A stretch of 64,000 nucleotides of DNA from Deltaproteobacteria bacterium (GTDB taxonomy: Bacteria > Myxococcota_A > UBA9160 > UBA6930). Shown in pieces: positions 9,090 through 17,825 of this stretch. The position numbers and the translations under genes were made by a program. The stretch is from assembly GCA_016875395.1 (NCBI GenBank), contig VGRF01000002.1, positions 271,815-335,814 on the forward strand, written 5' to 3'. The notes under the pieces are model-generated. The model saw only the letters and a program-made list of their open reading frames with translations. It did no database searches and had not been told where the DNA came from. How positions within the stretch are numbered: position 1 is the stretch's first letter; each line of letters opens with the position of its first letter.

Positions 9090-9512
9090 ATGCCGAGTCT
9101 CTTCACGCGCATCATTCGGGGCGAGCTGCCGGGCCGGTTCGTCTGGCGCGACGCGCAGTGCGTCGCGTTTCTCACCATCGCGCCGCTGCGGCAAGGGCAC
9201 ACGCTGGTCGTGCCCATTCGCGAGGTCGATCACTGGCTCGATCTCGCGCCCGAGGAGGCGGCGCACCTCACCGTGGTGGCGCAGAAGATCGGGCGCGCAA
9301 TGCAGAGTGCGTTCTCGCCCGTGAAGGTTGGGCTGATGATCGCGGGCCTCGAGGTGCCGCACGTCCATCTGCACCTCGTGCCGATTCACGAGCTGCGCGA
9401 CCTCGACTTCGCGCGCGCCGAGAAGAACCCCGCGCCCGCCGCGATGGATGAAGCCGCCGCGAAGCTGCGCGCCGCGCTGCGTGCTGCGGGGCACGCGGAA
9501 GTCTCGGCGTGA
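9090..9512 (+). CDS. HIT family protein
   Basis: 140 aa histidine-triad protein. The triad HVHLHLVP sits at about residues 91-98 after the typical N-terminal RIIRGELPGRFVW and GHTLVVPIREVDHW. HIT proteins hydrolyse or transfer nucleoside monophosphates such as AMP-lysine or dinucleoside polyphosphates. Its stop overlaps the GTG start of the next gene (GTGA). Confidence 0.9.
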   Translation: MPSLFTRIIRGELPGRFVWRDAQCVAFLTIAPLRQGHTLVVPIREVDHWLDLAPEEAAHLTVVAQKIGRAMQSAFSPVKVGLMIAGLEVPHVHLHLVPIHELRDLDFARAEKNPAPAAMDEAAAKLRAALRAAGHAEVSA

Positions 9513-10720
9513 CGCGCGCGCTGCTCGCGCTGTGCGCGGCGCTCGCGCTAGCCGAGGCTGCGCCCGCGAAGCCGACCGTGATTCTCGTCTCGATGGATGG
9601 CGTGCGGCACGACTACCTCGCGCGGGGCGAGCTGCCCACGTTCGCGCGCATCGCGAGGGACGGAGCGCGCGCGGAGTCCCTCACACCTGTGTTCCCGAGC
9701 ATCACGTTCCCCGCGCACACGACGCTCTCGACCGGAGCGCATCCCGACGTTCACGGCATCGTGAACAACACGTTCACGCCGCCCGGCGGCGAGACGCTCG
9801 CCTACGGCACGACCGGCGTCGCGCTCGAGGCGGAGCCGCTCTGGGCAGCGGCGGAACGGCAAGGCGTGAAAGCGGCGACGTTCTTCTGGCCGATCTCGGA
9901 GACCGCGTGGCGCGGCGTCGCCCCGAGCTACTCACGCGCGCCGTTCGACTCCGAGCTGCCCGAGAGCGCGAAGGTCGAGCAGATTCTCGCGTGGCTCGAT
10001 CTGCCGGAGGCGCAGCGGCCCGGCCTCGTGATGACGTGGTGGCACGGCGCCGACGGCGCGGGTCACGAGAACGGGCCGGACGCCGAAGCCACGCGTGCGG
10101 CGCTGCGCGATCAGGATGCCGAGCTTGGGCGCCTCATCGCGGGCATCGACGCGAGAAAGCGCTGGCACGAAGTCACGCTGCTCGTCGTGAGCGATCACGG
10201 CATGCTCGCGCCCGAGGACGTGCTCGACGCGAACGATCTGCTCGCGGAAGCCGGCGTCGCGGGCCGCGCGATCAACGCGAGTGCGCTCGCGCTCGTGACG
10301 CTCAGCGAGCCGCGCGAGGCGGATGCCGCCGCGAAGCAGCTCGCGGCCGCCGACCCGCGTGTGCGCGCCTACCCGCGCGCGCAGCTTCCCCGCGCGCTGC
10401 GCTTCGCGCACCCGAACGCGGGCGACGTGGTGCTGCTCGTCGATCCGCCGCTCGCGTTCATGGACTCCTACACGCGGCTCGACTGGTGGCGGCGCATCTC
10501 CTCGCTGTGGGGAGGCGAGGTCGGCGTGCACGGCTACGACGCGGAGAAGAGCCCCGCGATGCGCGCGATCTTCTGCGCGCTCGGCCGCGGCATCGCGCCC
10601 GGCGCGAAGCTCGCCCGCGTGCGCGCGCTCGACGTCGCCGCCACCGTCGCGCACCTGCTCGGGATCGCGCCGCCCGCGCAGAACGAAGGGCGCGTGATCG
10701 CGGGGATCGGAGGCCCGTAG
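9509..10720 (+). CDS. Exported alkaline-phosphatase-superfamily phosphodiesterase (NPP-like)
   Basis: 403 aa from a GTG coupled to the HIT gene. A signal peptide (ALLALCAALALAEAAPA) precedes a type I phosphodiesterase/nucleotide-pyrophosphatase domain. Metal and nucleophile motifs are visible: SMDGVRHDY, PSITFPAHTTLSTG (Thr nucleophile), HGADGAGHENGPD and VVSDHGM. Such enzymes cleave extracellular nucleotides or phosphodiesters with two Zn ions. Pairing with a HIT nucleotide hydrolase suggests nucleotide scavenging (inference). Confidence 0.87.
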   Translation: MTRALLALCAALALAEAAPAKPTVILVSMDGVRHDYLARGELPTFARIARDGARAESLTPVFPSITFPAHTTLSTGAHPDVHGIVNNTFTPPGGETLAYGTTGVALEAEPLWAAAERQGVKAATFFWPISETAWRGVAPSYSRAPFDSELPESAKVEQILAWLDLPEAQRPGLVMTWWHGADGAGHENGPDAEATRAALRDQDAELGRLIAGIDARKRWHEVTLLVVSDHGMLAPEDVLDANDLLAEAGVAGRAINASALALVTLSEPREADAAAKQLAAADPRVRAYPRAQLPRALRFAHPNAGDVVLLVDPPLAFMDSYTRLDWWRRISSLWGGEVGVHGYDAEKSPAMRAIFCALGRGIAPGAKLARVRALDVAATVAHLLGIAPPAQNEGRVIAGIGGP

Positions 10721-10783
10721 CCATCGGTGCCAGGCACGGATGGCTACGCCCGCGGGCGGCCTTTCGTGCCTGGCACGGATGGC
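10721..10783. repeat. Pair of REP-like palindromes between convergent genes
   Basis: Two copies of GTGCC(A/T)GGCACGGATGGC occur at 10727-10744 and 10766-10783, 39 bp apart and in the same orientation. Each has a GTGCC/GGCAC dyad, so each can form a hairpin. The first is extended by CCATC/GATGG arms into a 23-nt near-palindrome. They fill the gap between two convergent genes, where a bidirectional terminator or REP element would sit. Confidence 0.6.
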
Positions 10784-10786
10784 CAA

Positions 10787-11563
10787 CTACGGCTTCGGCA
10801 TCACGTCCGCGCTGATGCCGTGGCGCTTGCCCGCGGTGTAGCCGCCGTCGACGGTGAGCGCGGCGCCGTTCACGAACGAGGCGTCGTCGCTGCACAGGAA
10901 GAGCGCGGCGGCGGCGATCTCCTCGGGCTCGCCGAGGCGCCCGAGCGGGTGTGCGGAGACCACGCGGTCGGCGACTTCCTTCATCGTGGGGTCCCCGAGC
11001 GCCGCGGTCATCGGCGTGCGGATGAAGCCGGGGCAAATCGCGTTGGTGCGGATGCGGTGCGGGCCGTAGTCGATCGCGAGGTTGCGCGTGAGCAGCACCA
11101 CGCCGCCCTTCGACGCGTTGTACGGCGCCGTCGACTCGCCGCCTTCGAGCCCGTACACGCTCGCGAGGTTCACGATCGAGCCCGGCCGCTTGCGCTTAAG
11201 CATCGCTGCGAGCGCGTGCTTCGCGACGAGGAACGTGCCGGTGAGGTTGATGTCGACCACGCGCTTCCACTCTGCGAGGTCGAGCTCGTGCGCGAGCGTG
11301 CCGCCGGCGACGCCCGCGGCGTTGATCACGCAGTCGATGCCGCCGAGCGCCGCGTCGATCGCCGCGATCGCGCGCTTCACCTGCTCCTCGTCGCGCACGT
11401 CGGCGCTCTCGAACGCGTCGAGCGGCAGCGCGTTCGCGGGCCGCGACAGGTCGAGCCCCGCCACGCGCGCGCCCTCGGCCGCGAAGCGCTTCACGCACGC
11501 GCTGCCGATGCCGGACGCTGCGCCCGTAACAAGTGCGCGTTTTCCTGCGAGACGTCCCGACAT
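10787..11563 (-). CDS. SDR family oxidoreductase
   Basis: 258 aa classical short-chain dehydrogenase: nucleotide motif TGAASGIG (about 13-20), NAAG, catalytic Ser in NLASVYG, YNASKGG (Tyr-x3-Lys), and a GGYTAG C-terminus. NAD(P)-dependent oxidation or reduction of an unidentified alcohol or ketone. The ATG at 11563 is chosen because a strong AAGGAG ribosome binding site lies 7 nt upstream. Confidence 0.9.
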   Translation of the reverse strand: MSGRLAGKRALVTGAASGIGSACVKRFAAEGARVAGLDLSRPANALPLDAFESADVRDEEQVKRAIAAIDAALGGIDCVINAAGVAGGTLAHELDLAEWKRVVDINLTGTFLVAKHALAAMLKRKRPGSIVNLASVYGLEGGESTAPYNASKGGVVLLTRNLAIDYGPHRIRTNAICPGFIRTPMTAALGDPTMKEVADRVVSAHPLGRLGEPEEIAAAALFLCSDDASFVNGAALTVDGGYTAGKRHGISADVMPKP

Positions 11564-11652
11564 CGTGGCTCCTTCGTGTGCGAGGGCGCGCACGTTATCG
11601 CGGTGTCGGAACCCGCCGGCGTAGAGTTCGCCGGATCGACCGAGGGCAAGCC

Positions 11653-12828
11653 ATGGCGACCCAAGTTCACGGCACGTGTGATCCGCAGTTCGACGCGGTG
11701 CGCGAAGTCTTTGCGCGCAGCTTCGAGCGCGCGGACGGGAAGAACGAAGTCGGCGCGTCGGTGGCGCTCTGGCGCGAGGGGAGGCTGGTGGTCGACTTGT
11801 GGGGCGGCTTCGCGGACGCGGCGAAGACGCGCCCGTGGGCGCGCGACACGATCGCGAACGTCTACTCCACCACGAAAGGCGTGACGGCGCTGTGCGCGCT
11901 GCGCCTCGCGGAGACGGGCGCGCTCGATCTCGACGCGCCGGTCGCGCGCTACTGGCCCGAGTTCGCGGCGAGCGGGAAGGGCGCGATTCCCGTGCGCTGG
12001 TTGCTCACGCATCAAGCCGGCCTCGCCGCGGTGCGCGAGAAGCTGCCCGACGAAGCGCTCTTCGATTGGCGCGCGACCTGCGACGCGCTCGCGGCGCAGG
12101 CGCCATGGTGGGAGCCGGGCACGAGGCACGGCTACCACGCGATGACGTTCGGGCACCTCGTCGGCGAAGTGATCCGCCGCGTCGACGGCCGCACCGTCGG
12201 CAACTATTTCCGCGAAGAGCTCGCGCAGCCGTTGGGACTCGATTTCCAGATCGGCGTGCACGAGGCGGACCTCGGACGCTGCGCGGAGATGGTTCCGACG
12301 CCCGTCGCGCCCGGCGAGAAGGACGCGCTCGCGACGTTCGCGACCGAAGGCGGCGGCGCGTCGGTGACGGCGCACGCGTTCAACAACCCGCGCCAGCGCC
12401 GCGGGGTCGTGAACACGGCCGAGTGGCGGCGCGCGGAGCTGCCCGCCGGAAACGGACATGGCACGGCGCGCTCGCTCGCGAAGCTCTACGGGATTCTCGT
12501 GAACGGCGGCGCCCACGAGGGCGTGCACGTGCTCTCACCGGCGTGGGTCGCGCGCGCGCGCACGGAGCAGGTGTTCGGCAAGGACGCGGTGCTGATGGGG
12601 ATGCCGACGCGCTTCGGCCTCGGCTTCATGCTGCGCCACGACATGCTGCCGCTCGGACCTAACAAGAGCTCGTTCGGCCACCCCGGCGCGGGCGGCTCGA
12701 TCGCGTTCGCGGACCCCGACGCGCAGATCGGCTTCGGCTACGTGATGAACCAGATGCAGGCTGGAGTCGCCGGCGACCCGCGCGGGTACCGATTGATCAA
12801 GGCTGCCTACGAAGGGCTCGCGGCCTAA
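11653..12828 (+). CDS. Class C beta-lactamase-fold serine hydrolase (EstB/LACTB-like)
   Basis: 391 aa. The beta-lactamase/PBP4-like fold shows NVYSTTKGV (S-x-x-K nucleophile, about residues 73-81), HGYHAMTFG in the Y-x-N position and a terminal HPGAGGS triad element. No signal peptide is seen, which points to a cytoplasmic esterase or amidase rather than an antibiotic-resistance enzyme. Its stop overlaps the stop of the convergent gene at 12825. Confidence 0.85.
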   Translation: MATQVHGTCDPQFDAVREVFARSFERADGKNEVGASVALWREGRLVVDLWGGFADAAKTRPWARDTIANVYSTTKGVTALCALRLAETGALDLDAPVARYWPEFAASGKGAIPVRWLLTHQAGLAAVREKLPDEALFDWRATCDALAAQAPWWEPGTRHGYHAMTFGHLVGEVIRRVDGRTVGNYFREELAQPLGLDFQIGVHEADLGRCAEMVPTPVAPGEKDALATFATEGGGASVTAHAFNNPRQRRGVVNTAEWRRAELPAGNGHGTARSLAKLYGILVNGGAHEGVHVLSPAWVARARTEQVFGKDAVLMGMPTRFGLGFMLRHDMLPLGPNKSSFGHPGAGGSIAFADPDAQIGFGYVMNQMQAGVAGDPRGYRLIKAAYEGLAA

Positions 12829-13814
12829 TCGTCCGGCCGCCAGTCCTCGCTGCGGATCTCGCGCCCCGTCATCGCGTCCATCACGCGCGCGACGCCGAGG
12901 CAGTCGCCGACGTAGCGCTCGAAGGTGTCGCGATCCTCGGGCGCGAGCGCGAACCAGACGGCGCGCACGTAGACGGCGCGCTCGTCGAGTCGCCACGCGG
13001 CGACGAGGTCGCCGAGCGCGTCTTGGCGCATCGAGCTGCACAGCGCCTCGCTCGTGCTCGCGCTCGGGCGCAGCGCTTCGCGCAGCGGCGCGAGGCGCTC
13101 GCTCATGCGCTCGGGAGCGCCGATGTCTGGCGTGCTCGCGTCGGCGGGCAGCCAGCCCGTGAGTCCGTCCGAGGTGCGCGCGAGCTTCCAGCCGCGCTCG
13201 ATGCGGTCGACCGCGAGGCGCGCGCCGCTGGGCTGCTCACCCACGCTCGCGGCATTCGCGCTCGGCGCTTCGCGCAGCGCGACGTGCGCGGCGAGCATGC
13301 GCTCCCAGCGCAGCTTCGGCGGCGCGATCAGGAGCGGCGGTTCTTCTGCCGCTGCGTCGCTTGTTAGGGGGTCGGGCGCGTTCGCCGCGACATCGGGCGC
13401 GCCGCCCTCGTCCCCGGGCTCGGCGAAGTCGGCGTCGCGGTCGTGCGCGAGCGCGCGCACGTCCCGGAAGGTGCAGCCGCACTCGCGGTGCTTCGGGTCG
13501 GCGGCGACGCGCACGGTGAGCTCCTGCGTCTCCCGCGCGCGCAGGCGGAGCGAGCTCGTGACGGGAGCCAGGAAGAACGGCGCGCCGTCTTCGCCGTAGG
13601 CGCCGCACTGAAGCGGCGGCAGCTCGAGCGCGCTGCCGCGCGCGCGCAGCTTCACGTGCGCTTCGAGCAGTGCGTCGCTGCCGCCGATCGGGCGACAGCG
13701 CTTCACCTTCAGCTCGACGCGGTCGCGAAGCTCCCGCGGAAGCTCCGGCGTGCGAGCGAAACTCGCACTCGCGCACAGTGCAGCGAACGCCATCGCGAAC
13801 CAGCCGAGCCGCAC
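12825..13814 (-). CDS. Exported protein with bacterial SH3-like domain
   Basis: 329 aa from a GTG with a GGGAG ribosome binding site. A signal peptide (AFAALCASASFA) is followed by a ~100-residue domain with paired Cys residues (CRPIGGSD, LQCGAYG, ECGCTF), an acidic linker, then an SH3b-like segment (about 170-225) including AHVALREAPSANAAS and GWLPADA. The C-terminal ~90 residues are unrecognised. Probably a periplasmic or cell-wall-associated protein of unknown role. Confidence 0.62.
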   Translation of the reverse strand: MRLGWFAMAFAALCASASFARTPELPRELRDRVELKVKRCRPIGGSDALLEAHVKLRARGSALELPPLQCGAYGEDGAPFFLAPVTSSLRLRARETQELTVRVAADPKHRECGCTFRDVRALAHDRDADFAEPGDEGGAPDVAANAPDPLTSDAAAEEPPLLIAPPKLRWERMLAAHVALREAPSANAASVGEQPSGARLAVDRIERGWKLARTSDGLTGWLPADASTPDIGAPERMSERLAPLREALRPSASTSEALCSSMRQDALGDLVAAWRLDERAVYVRAVWFALAPEDRDTFERYVGDCLGVARVMDAMTGREIRSEDWRPDD

Positions 13815-13845
13815 GTCGATCTCCCGAGCTCGCGGCTTGTGACGT

Positions 13846-13851
13846 TACGCT
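13846..13851 (+). promoter_or_regulatory. Putative -10 element (TACGCT) of a leaderless transcript
   Basis: TACGCT lies 8 nt before the ATG at 13860 with no Shine-Dalgarno sequence between. Same layout as the elements before 9090, 46321, 48909, 50570 and 60906. Confidence 0.35.
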
Positions 13852-13859
13852 GCGCCGGA

Positions 13860-15719
13860 ATGTTCTCCTCGCCCACGCTGCGCGCGAGTTGCCTACGCCT
13901 GCTCCTCTCGGGAGAGCTCGAAGCGAAGCTCGCGCCGCTGGAGGGCGCGTGGCAGCCCGGCGGGGCGCCGGTTCGCTGCGCGAGGCCGGCGCGCGGCGTC
14001 TCCCTAAGGATGGGCGCGGGCGCTGCGCCGCTGCCGCGCCCGGAGCAGCTCGGCGCTGCGCCGGCCCGCGCGGCAGCGCTCGCGCGCTTCGCGCACCACG
14101 AGATTCAGGCGGCGGAGCTGTTCGCCGCGGCGCTGCTGCGCTGGCCCGAGCTGCCGGCGCCCCTCGCTCGCGCGCTCGCCGGCGTGCTCGCGGACGAGCA
14201 GCGCCACGCGCGCGTCTATCTGGCGCGGCTCGAGGGCCTCGGCGCGCGCTTCGAGGATTTCGCGCCGCACAGCGATTACTTCTGGAAGCACGAAGCGGCG
14301 CTGCTCGGCGGCGAGCCGGCGGCGTTCTTCGCCGCGCTGGGTCTCACACTCGAGCAGGCGAACCTCGACTTCGCGGGCATCTACCGCGACGCGTTTCTCG
14401 CTGCGGGCGATGCCGAGAGCGCGGCCGTGTGTGCGCAGGTTCACGCAGACGAGATTCGCCACGTCGCGCTGGCGGCGCGCGCGCTGCGCGAGCTGGGCGT
14501 TCCCGGCGCGGGCGACACGCAGCGCTTCGAGCGCGCCGTGCCGTTTCCGTTCTCGGCGGCGCGCGCGAAGGGGCGGCGCTTCGATGCGGACGCGCGGCGC
14601 GACGCGGGCCTCGACGCGAAGTTCATCGCCCACGTGCGCCACGCGCGCTCGCCGCAAGAAGCGCCGCGTGCGCGCGCGGGCCTGACGTTGCTCGCGAACA
14701 TCGGAGCCGAGGAGGGCGCGGGCGCAGAGCGTGCGCGCGGCGCGCCGCAGCCGCGCGCGCTCGCGGCGCTGTGGCGCGCGCTCTGGGACGAGCCGCTCGC
14801 GTTCGCGTGGCTGCCGCGCGCAGGCGTCGCGGCGTGGTGGAACGACGAAGCGGCGGGGCACGCGGCGCGCGATGCGAACGCGGCGCTCTTCGGCGTCGCT
14901 CCCGGGATCGTTCGCGCGGCGCACGACAAAGCGTTCGCGTGGCGCGCAGCGTGCGAGGCGAAGCTCGTTCCGCCGCTGCTGCGCGAAGTGATTACGGTGC
15001 TCGAGCCCGAGCAACTGAGCGCGCCCGGCGCAGCGCGCGAGATCGAGGCGCGCATCGCGGCGTGGCCGGCGTGGGCGCGGCGCAGCTTCGTGCTGAAGCC
15101 GCGGCTCGGCACGAGCGGGCGCGGCCGCGCGGTCGGCGGCGAAGGGCGCGAGCCGCGCTGGCACGGCGCGCTCGCGCGGCTCGCAGAGCGCGGCGGCGCA
15201 ATGCTCGAGCCGTGGCTCGAGCGCACCTGGGACGCCTCGACGCAGCTCTTCATCGCGCCGAGCGGCGAGGTCGAGCTGTTAGGGACGCTCGCGCAGATCG
15301 TGACGCCGGCGGGGATCGCGCTCGGGCATCGCGGCGTGATCGATGCACGTGGCGAGATCAGCTCCGGGCTCGCCGCCGACGCCGAGCTGCGAGCTGCGGC
15401 GCTGCGCATCGCAGAGGCAGCCGCGCGCGCGGGCTACCGAGGGCCGTGTGGCGTCGACGCATTCGCCTTTCGCGATCCCGAGGGCGGCGACGAGACGCTG
15501 CGCGCGGTGGTCGAGCTCAACGCGCGCTTCACGCTCGGCACCGTCGCGCTCGGGCACGTCCGGCGCGCCCTACGAGATCGCGCGGACTTCGCGAGGGAGC
15601 TGCCGGCGCGCTTCGCGTTCGCGCTCGACGGTGCGCAGCTGCCCGCGCGCGCGGGGGCCGTTCGCATCTCGCTCGGCCCGCGCGCGGCCCTCGAGCTGGA
15701 GCCCGTGCGCGCTTCGTGA
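13860..15719 (+). CDS. DUF455 ferritin-like domain fused to an ATP-grasp domain
   Basis: 619 aa. Residues ~1-290 match the DUF455 ferritin-like family: HHEIQAAELF (E81), ADEQRHARVY (E113, H116), an E near 165 and HADEIRHVAL (E198, H201). This is a full set of di-iron carboxylate/His ligands. Residues ~400-600 look like an ATP-grasp: FVLKPRLGTSGRGR lysine/glycine loop, and a C-terminal VELNARFTLG in the place of the usual ENxR metal-binding motif. The joined protein would carry an oxidase-like domain and an ATP-dependent ligase-like domain. Substrates are unknown. No partner biosynthetic genes are adjacent. An open frame upstream to 13443 is antisense to the SH3 gene and was discarded. Confidence 0.72.
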   Translation: MFSSPTLRASCLRLLLSGELEAKLAPLEGAWQPGGAPVRCARPARGVSLRMGAGAAPLPRPEQLGAAPARAAALARFAHHEIQAAELFAAALLRWPELPAPLARALAGVLADEQRHARVYLARLEGLGARFEDFAPHSDYFWKHEAALLGGEPAAFFAALGLTLEQANLDFAGIYRDAFLAAGDAESAAVCAQVHADEIRHVALAARALRELGVPGAGDTQRFERAVPFPFSAARAKGRRFDADARRDAGLDAKFIAHVRHARSPQEAPRARAGLTLLANIGAEEGAGAERARGAPQPRALAALWRALWDEPLAFAWLPRAGVAAWWNDEAAGHAARDANAALFGVAPGIVRAAHDKAFAWRAACEAKLVPPLLREVITVLEPEQLSAPGAAREIEARIAAWPAWARRSFVLKPRLGTSGRGRAVGGEGREPRWHGALARLAERGGAMLEPWLERTWDASTQLFIAPSGEVELLGTLAQIVTPAGIALGHRGVIDARGEISSGLAADAELRAAALRIAEAAARAGYRGPCGVDAFAFRDPEGGDETLRAVVELNARFTLGTVALGHVRRALRDRADFARELPARFAFALDGAQLPARAGAVRISLGPRAALELEPVRAS

Positions 15720-15792
15720 CCTGTTCGTGACCGCGCGCCACGACGCCCCACGTCGGTGTCACTTCAGCGTGGAACGAGAATTGGGGTTCTTC

Positions 15793-16556
15793 ATGCTGCG
15801 CGCGTTCGGAATCGTCTCGCTCACCTATCTGCTCGCGGCTCCCGCATCCGCATCGACGGTCACGCTCTTCAGCGACGACTTCGAGAGCCCGGCCTACACG
15901 CTCGGCACCGTTTCCACCAACCAGCACGATCCGTCGACTTGGCAAGGCGGCTGGAATGGCGTGTTCGCGAGCGCGACGATCTCGGACGATTTCGCTCACA
16001 CCGGCACGCAGTCGATGCGAACGAATGGCTCGCTTTCGGGCGCGGTGAAGGCCATCCCGAACGCCGGCTCCGGCTTCGAGCTGAACAACGCGCAGGACTG
16101 GTGGGTGCAGGCCTGGGTGCGCGTGAACTCCGGCAGCAGCGGGGCGCAGATCGCGCTGGCGAACGGGCTCGGTGGTTGCCCGCTTTTCAGATCAGCGGAT
16201 CCGGCGTGCCCTACCCGAACACGTGCACTCAGCACCTCCCGGGTCTCGCTTCGCTCGGATCGGCGGCGTTCGACCAGTGGTTGCTCGTCGAGTTGTTCCA
16301 CACCGCTTCGATGGGCCAGGGCATGGTGATTCGCCTCTCCGGCGCCGGCGTCTTCGAGGAGTACCAGCTCCAGAGCTACAGCGGCCCAGGTTCGGGGAAC
16401 CCCAGCTCGCTCGCGATCGGCGGCGACGCGTACTGGGACGACATCCGCGTCGGCTACGGCCCCCTGCCGGCCGCGGTGCCCGCACCGAGCGCGCTCGCGC
16501 TGCTCGGCTGCGCCGGGATCGCGCTCGCGCGTGCTCGAATGCGCGCCCGCCCCTAA
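15793..16556 (+). pseudogene. PEP-CTERM-type exported protein gene with a frameshift
   Basis: The N-terminal part (signal peptide LRAFGIVSLTYLLAAPASAS, then LFSDDFESPAYTLGT, a concanavalin/lamin-G-like start) is in one frame to about 16185. The rest continues in the -1 frame (FQISGSGVPYPNT to the stop at 16556) and ends with a VPAPSALALLGCAGIALARA sorting-signal-like tail. One missing base near 16180-16192, beside a run of four T, would restore a ~254 aa protein. Either a recent mutation or an assembly error. Function of the protein is unknown; PEP-CTERM proteins are surface or matrix proteins. Confidence 0.65.
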
Positions 16557-17183
16557 TCACTCCGCCGCGAACACGAGGAACGACTGCCGCTCGAGGAAGT
16601 CGTGCTGCGCGGTTTTGCGGAAGCCCGCCTGCACGAGCTCGCGCTCGATCACGGCCGGGTCGGTCGCGTGCGAGAACTTCTCGGGCAGGAAGTCGATCAC
16701 CGCGAGCCGTCCGCCGCTCGCCAGGTACTTCTCGCGCAGCTGCGCGAAGTACGCGACGCGATCCTCGATGTGGTGGTACGTGTTGCACGTGAACACGAGG
16801 TCGACGCGTTCGGGCAGCTTCGCGTCGTCGAAGGCGGCGAGCACGGTCGTCACCTGTGCGAGGCCGTCGTGCGCGGCTCGCTCAGCGACGCTCGCGTTCA
16901 GGTCGGCGTCGACGTCGGCGGCGTAGACGCGCCCGCTCGGGCCGACGGCGCGAGCGAAGTGCCACGTGAAGTAGCCGCCTCCGGAGCCGAGATCGGCGAC
17001 GCGCATGCCCGGCGCGAGCGCGAGCGCTTCCACGACGCGCTCCGGTTGCTGCCAGCGGTCGCGGGCGATGCCCTCGTATGCGAAGCGCTTCAGCGTGGCG
17101 GGCGAGAACAGCCAGAGCGCGCCGCCTGCGAGGGCGACGGCGGCGGCGAGCGCGAGCACGGCGACGAGAAGGCGGCGAAGCAT
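16557..17183 (-). CDS. Membrane-anchored class I SAM-dependent methyltransferase
   Basis: 208 aa. One N-terminal transmembrane segment (LLVAVLALAAAVALAGGALW) is followed by a Rossmann methyltransferase: VADLGSGGGYFTWH (motif I), YAADVDADL, DLVFTCNTYHHI and a LVQAGFRK helix. Resembles the UbiE/Methyltransf_25 group. Substrate unknown. The ATG at 17183 has a GAGGT leader and abuts the membrane segment; an upstream in-frame start at 17249 overlaps the divergent gene. Confidence 0.8.
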   Translation of the reverse strand: MLRRLLVAVLALAAAVALAGGALWLFSPATLKRFAYEGIARDRWQQPERVVEALALAPGMRVADLGSGGGYFTWHFARAVGPSGRVYAADVDADLNASVAERAAHDGLAQVTTVLAAFDDAKLPERVDLVFTCNTYHHIEDRVAYFAQLREKYLASGGRLAVIDFLPEKFSHATDPAVIERELVQAGFRKTAQHDFLERQSFLVFAAE

Positions 17184-17248
17184 GTGGACCTCGGTCGGGC
17201 GCTCGCGGCAGTATGCGCCCAACCACACCCGAACGAGGGGGACTCGCA

Positions 17249-17740
17249 ATGGACGAGATGCAGCGCGTGCTCGACGAAGCGGCGATTCAGCGCGTGCTCG
17301 TGCAGTACTGCCGCGGCGTCGACCGCGGCGACGAGGAGCTGATCGCGGCTTGCTACTGGGAAGACTCGATCGACGACCACGGCGGCTACAAGGGCAGCGG
17401 CCCCGGCTTCGCGCCGTTCGTGGTGAAGGCGCTGAACGCCCACGCGATCAACACGCAGCATCTCGTCGCGAACGTCACGATCGAGCTCGTGGGCGCGAAG
17501 GCGTTCGTCGAGAGCTACGTGCTCGCGCGTCACAAGATTCGCCGCGACGGGCGGCTCGTCCTCGAGACCTTTGGCGGGCGCTACACGGACCGCTTCGAGA
17601 AGCGCGGCGGCGAGTGGCGCATCGCGTACCGCCAGGTGATCCACGACTGGAGCAACATCGTGCCGATCACCGCCGAGTACCCGAACGAGGCGTTCGAGAA
17701 CGGCAAGCGCAGCCGCGAGGACATCACCTACCGGCGCTGA
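17249..17740 (+). CDS. SnoaL/NTF2-like protein
   Basis: 163 aa cone-fold protein of the SnoaL_4 type: QRVLVQYCRGVDRGDEELI, then YWEDSIDDHG and a C-terminal ITAEYPNEAF. Members include polyketide cyclases, ring-hydroxylating dioxygenase small subunits and steroid isomerase-like proteins, so an aromatic or steroid-related role is possible but unproven. A GAGGGGG leader precedes the ATG. Confidence 0.75.
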   Translation: MDEMQRVLDEAAIQRVLVQYCRGVDRGDEELIAACYWEDSIDDHGGYKGSGPGFAPFVVKALNAHAINTQHLVANVTIELVGAKAFVESYVLARHKIRRDGRLVLETFGGRYTDRFEKRGGEWRIAYRQVIHDWSNIVPITAEYPNEAFENGKRSREDITYRR

Positions 17741-17825
17741 CGCCGGTTCCGGATAGAGTGAAGCGCCGCGCCCCGATCGCCCGCGCGTAGCGCTGCGTTC
17801 GTGGCTCGCGCTCGACGGTGGAGGA

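Noticed and set aside
8219-9494. Long minus-strand frames across the ParA 3' end, rhodanese and HIT region
   Set aside because: Wrong-frame shadows; only the 133 aa rhodanese lipoprotein has motifs and a signal peptide.
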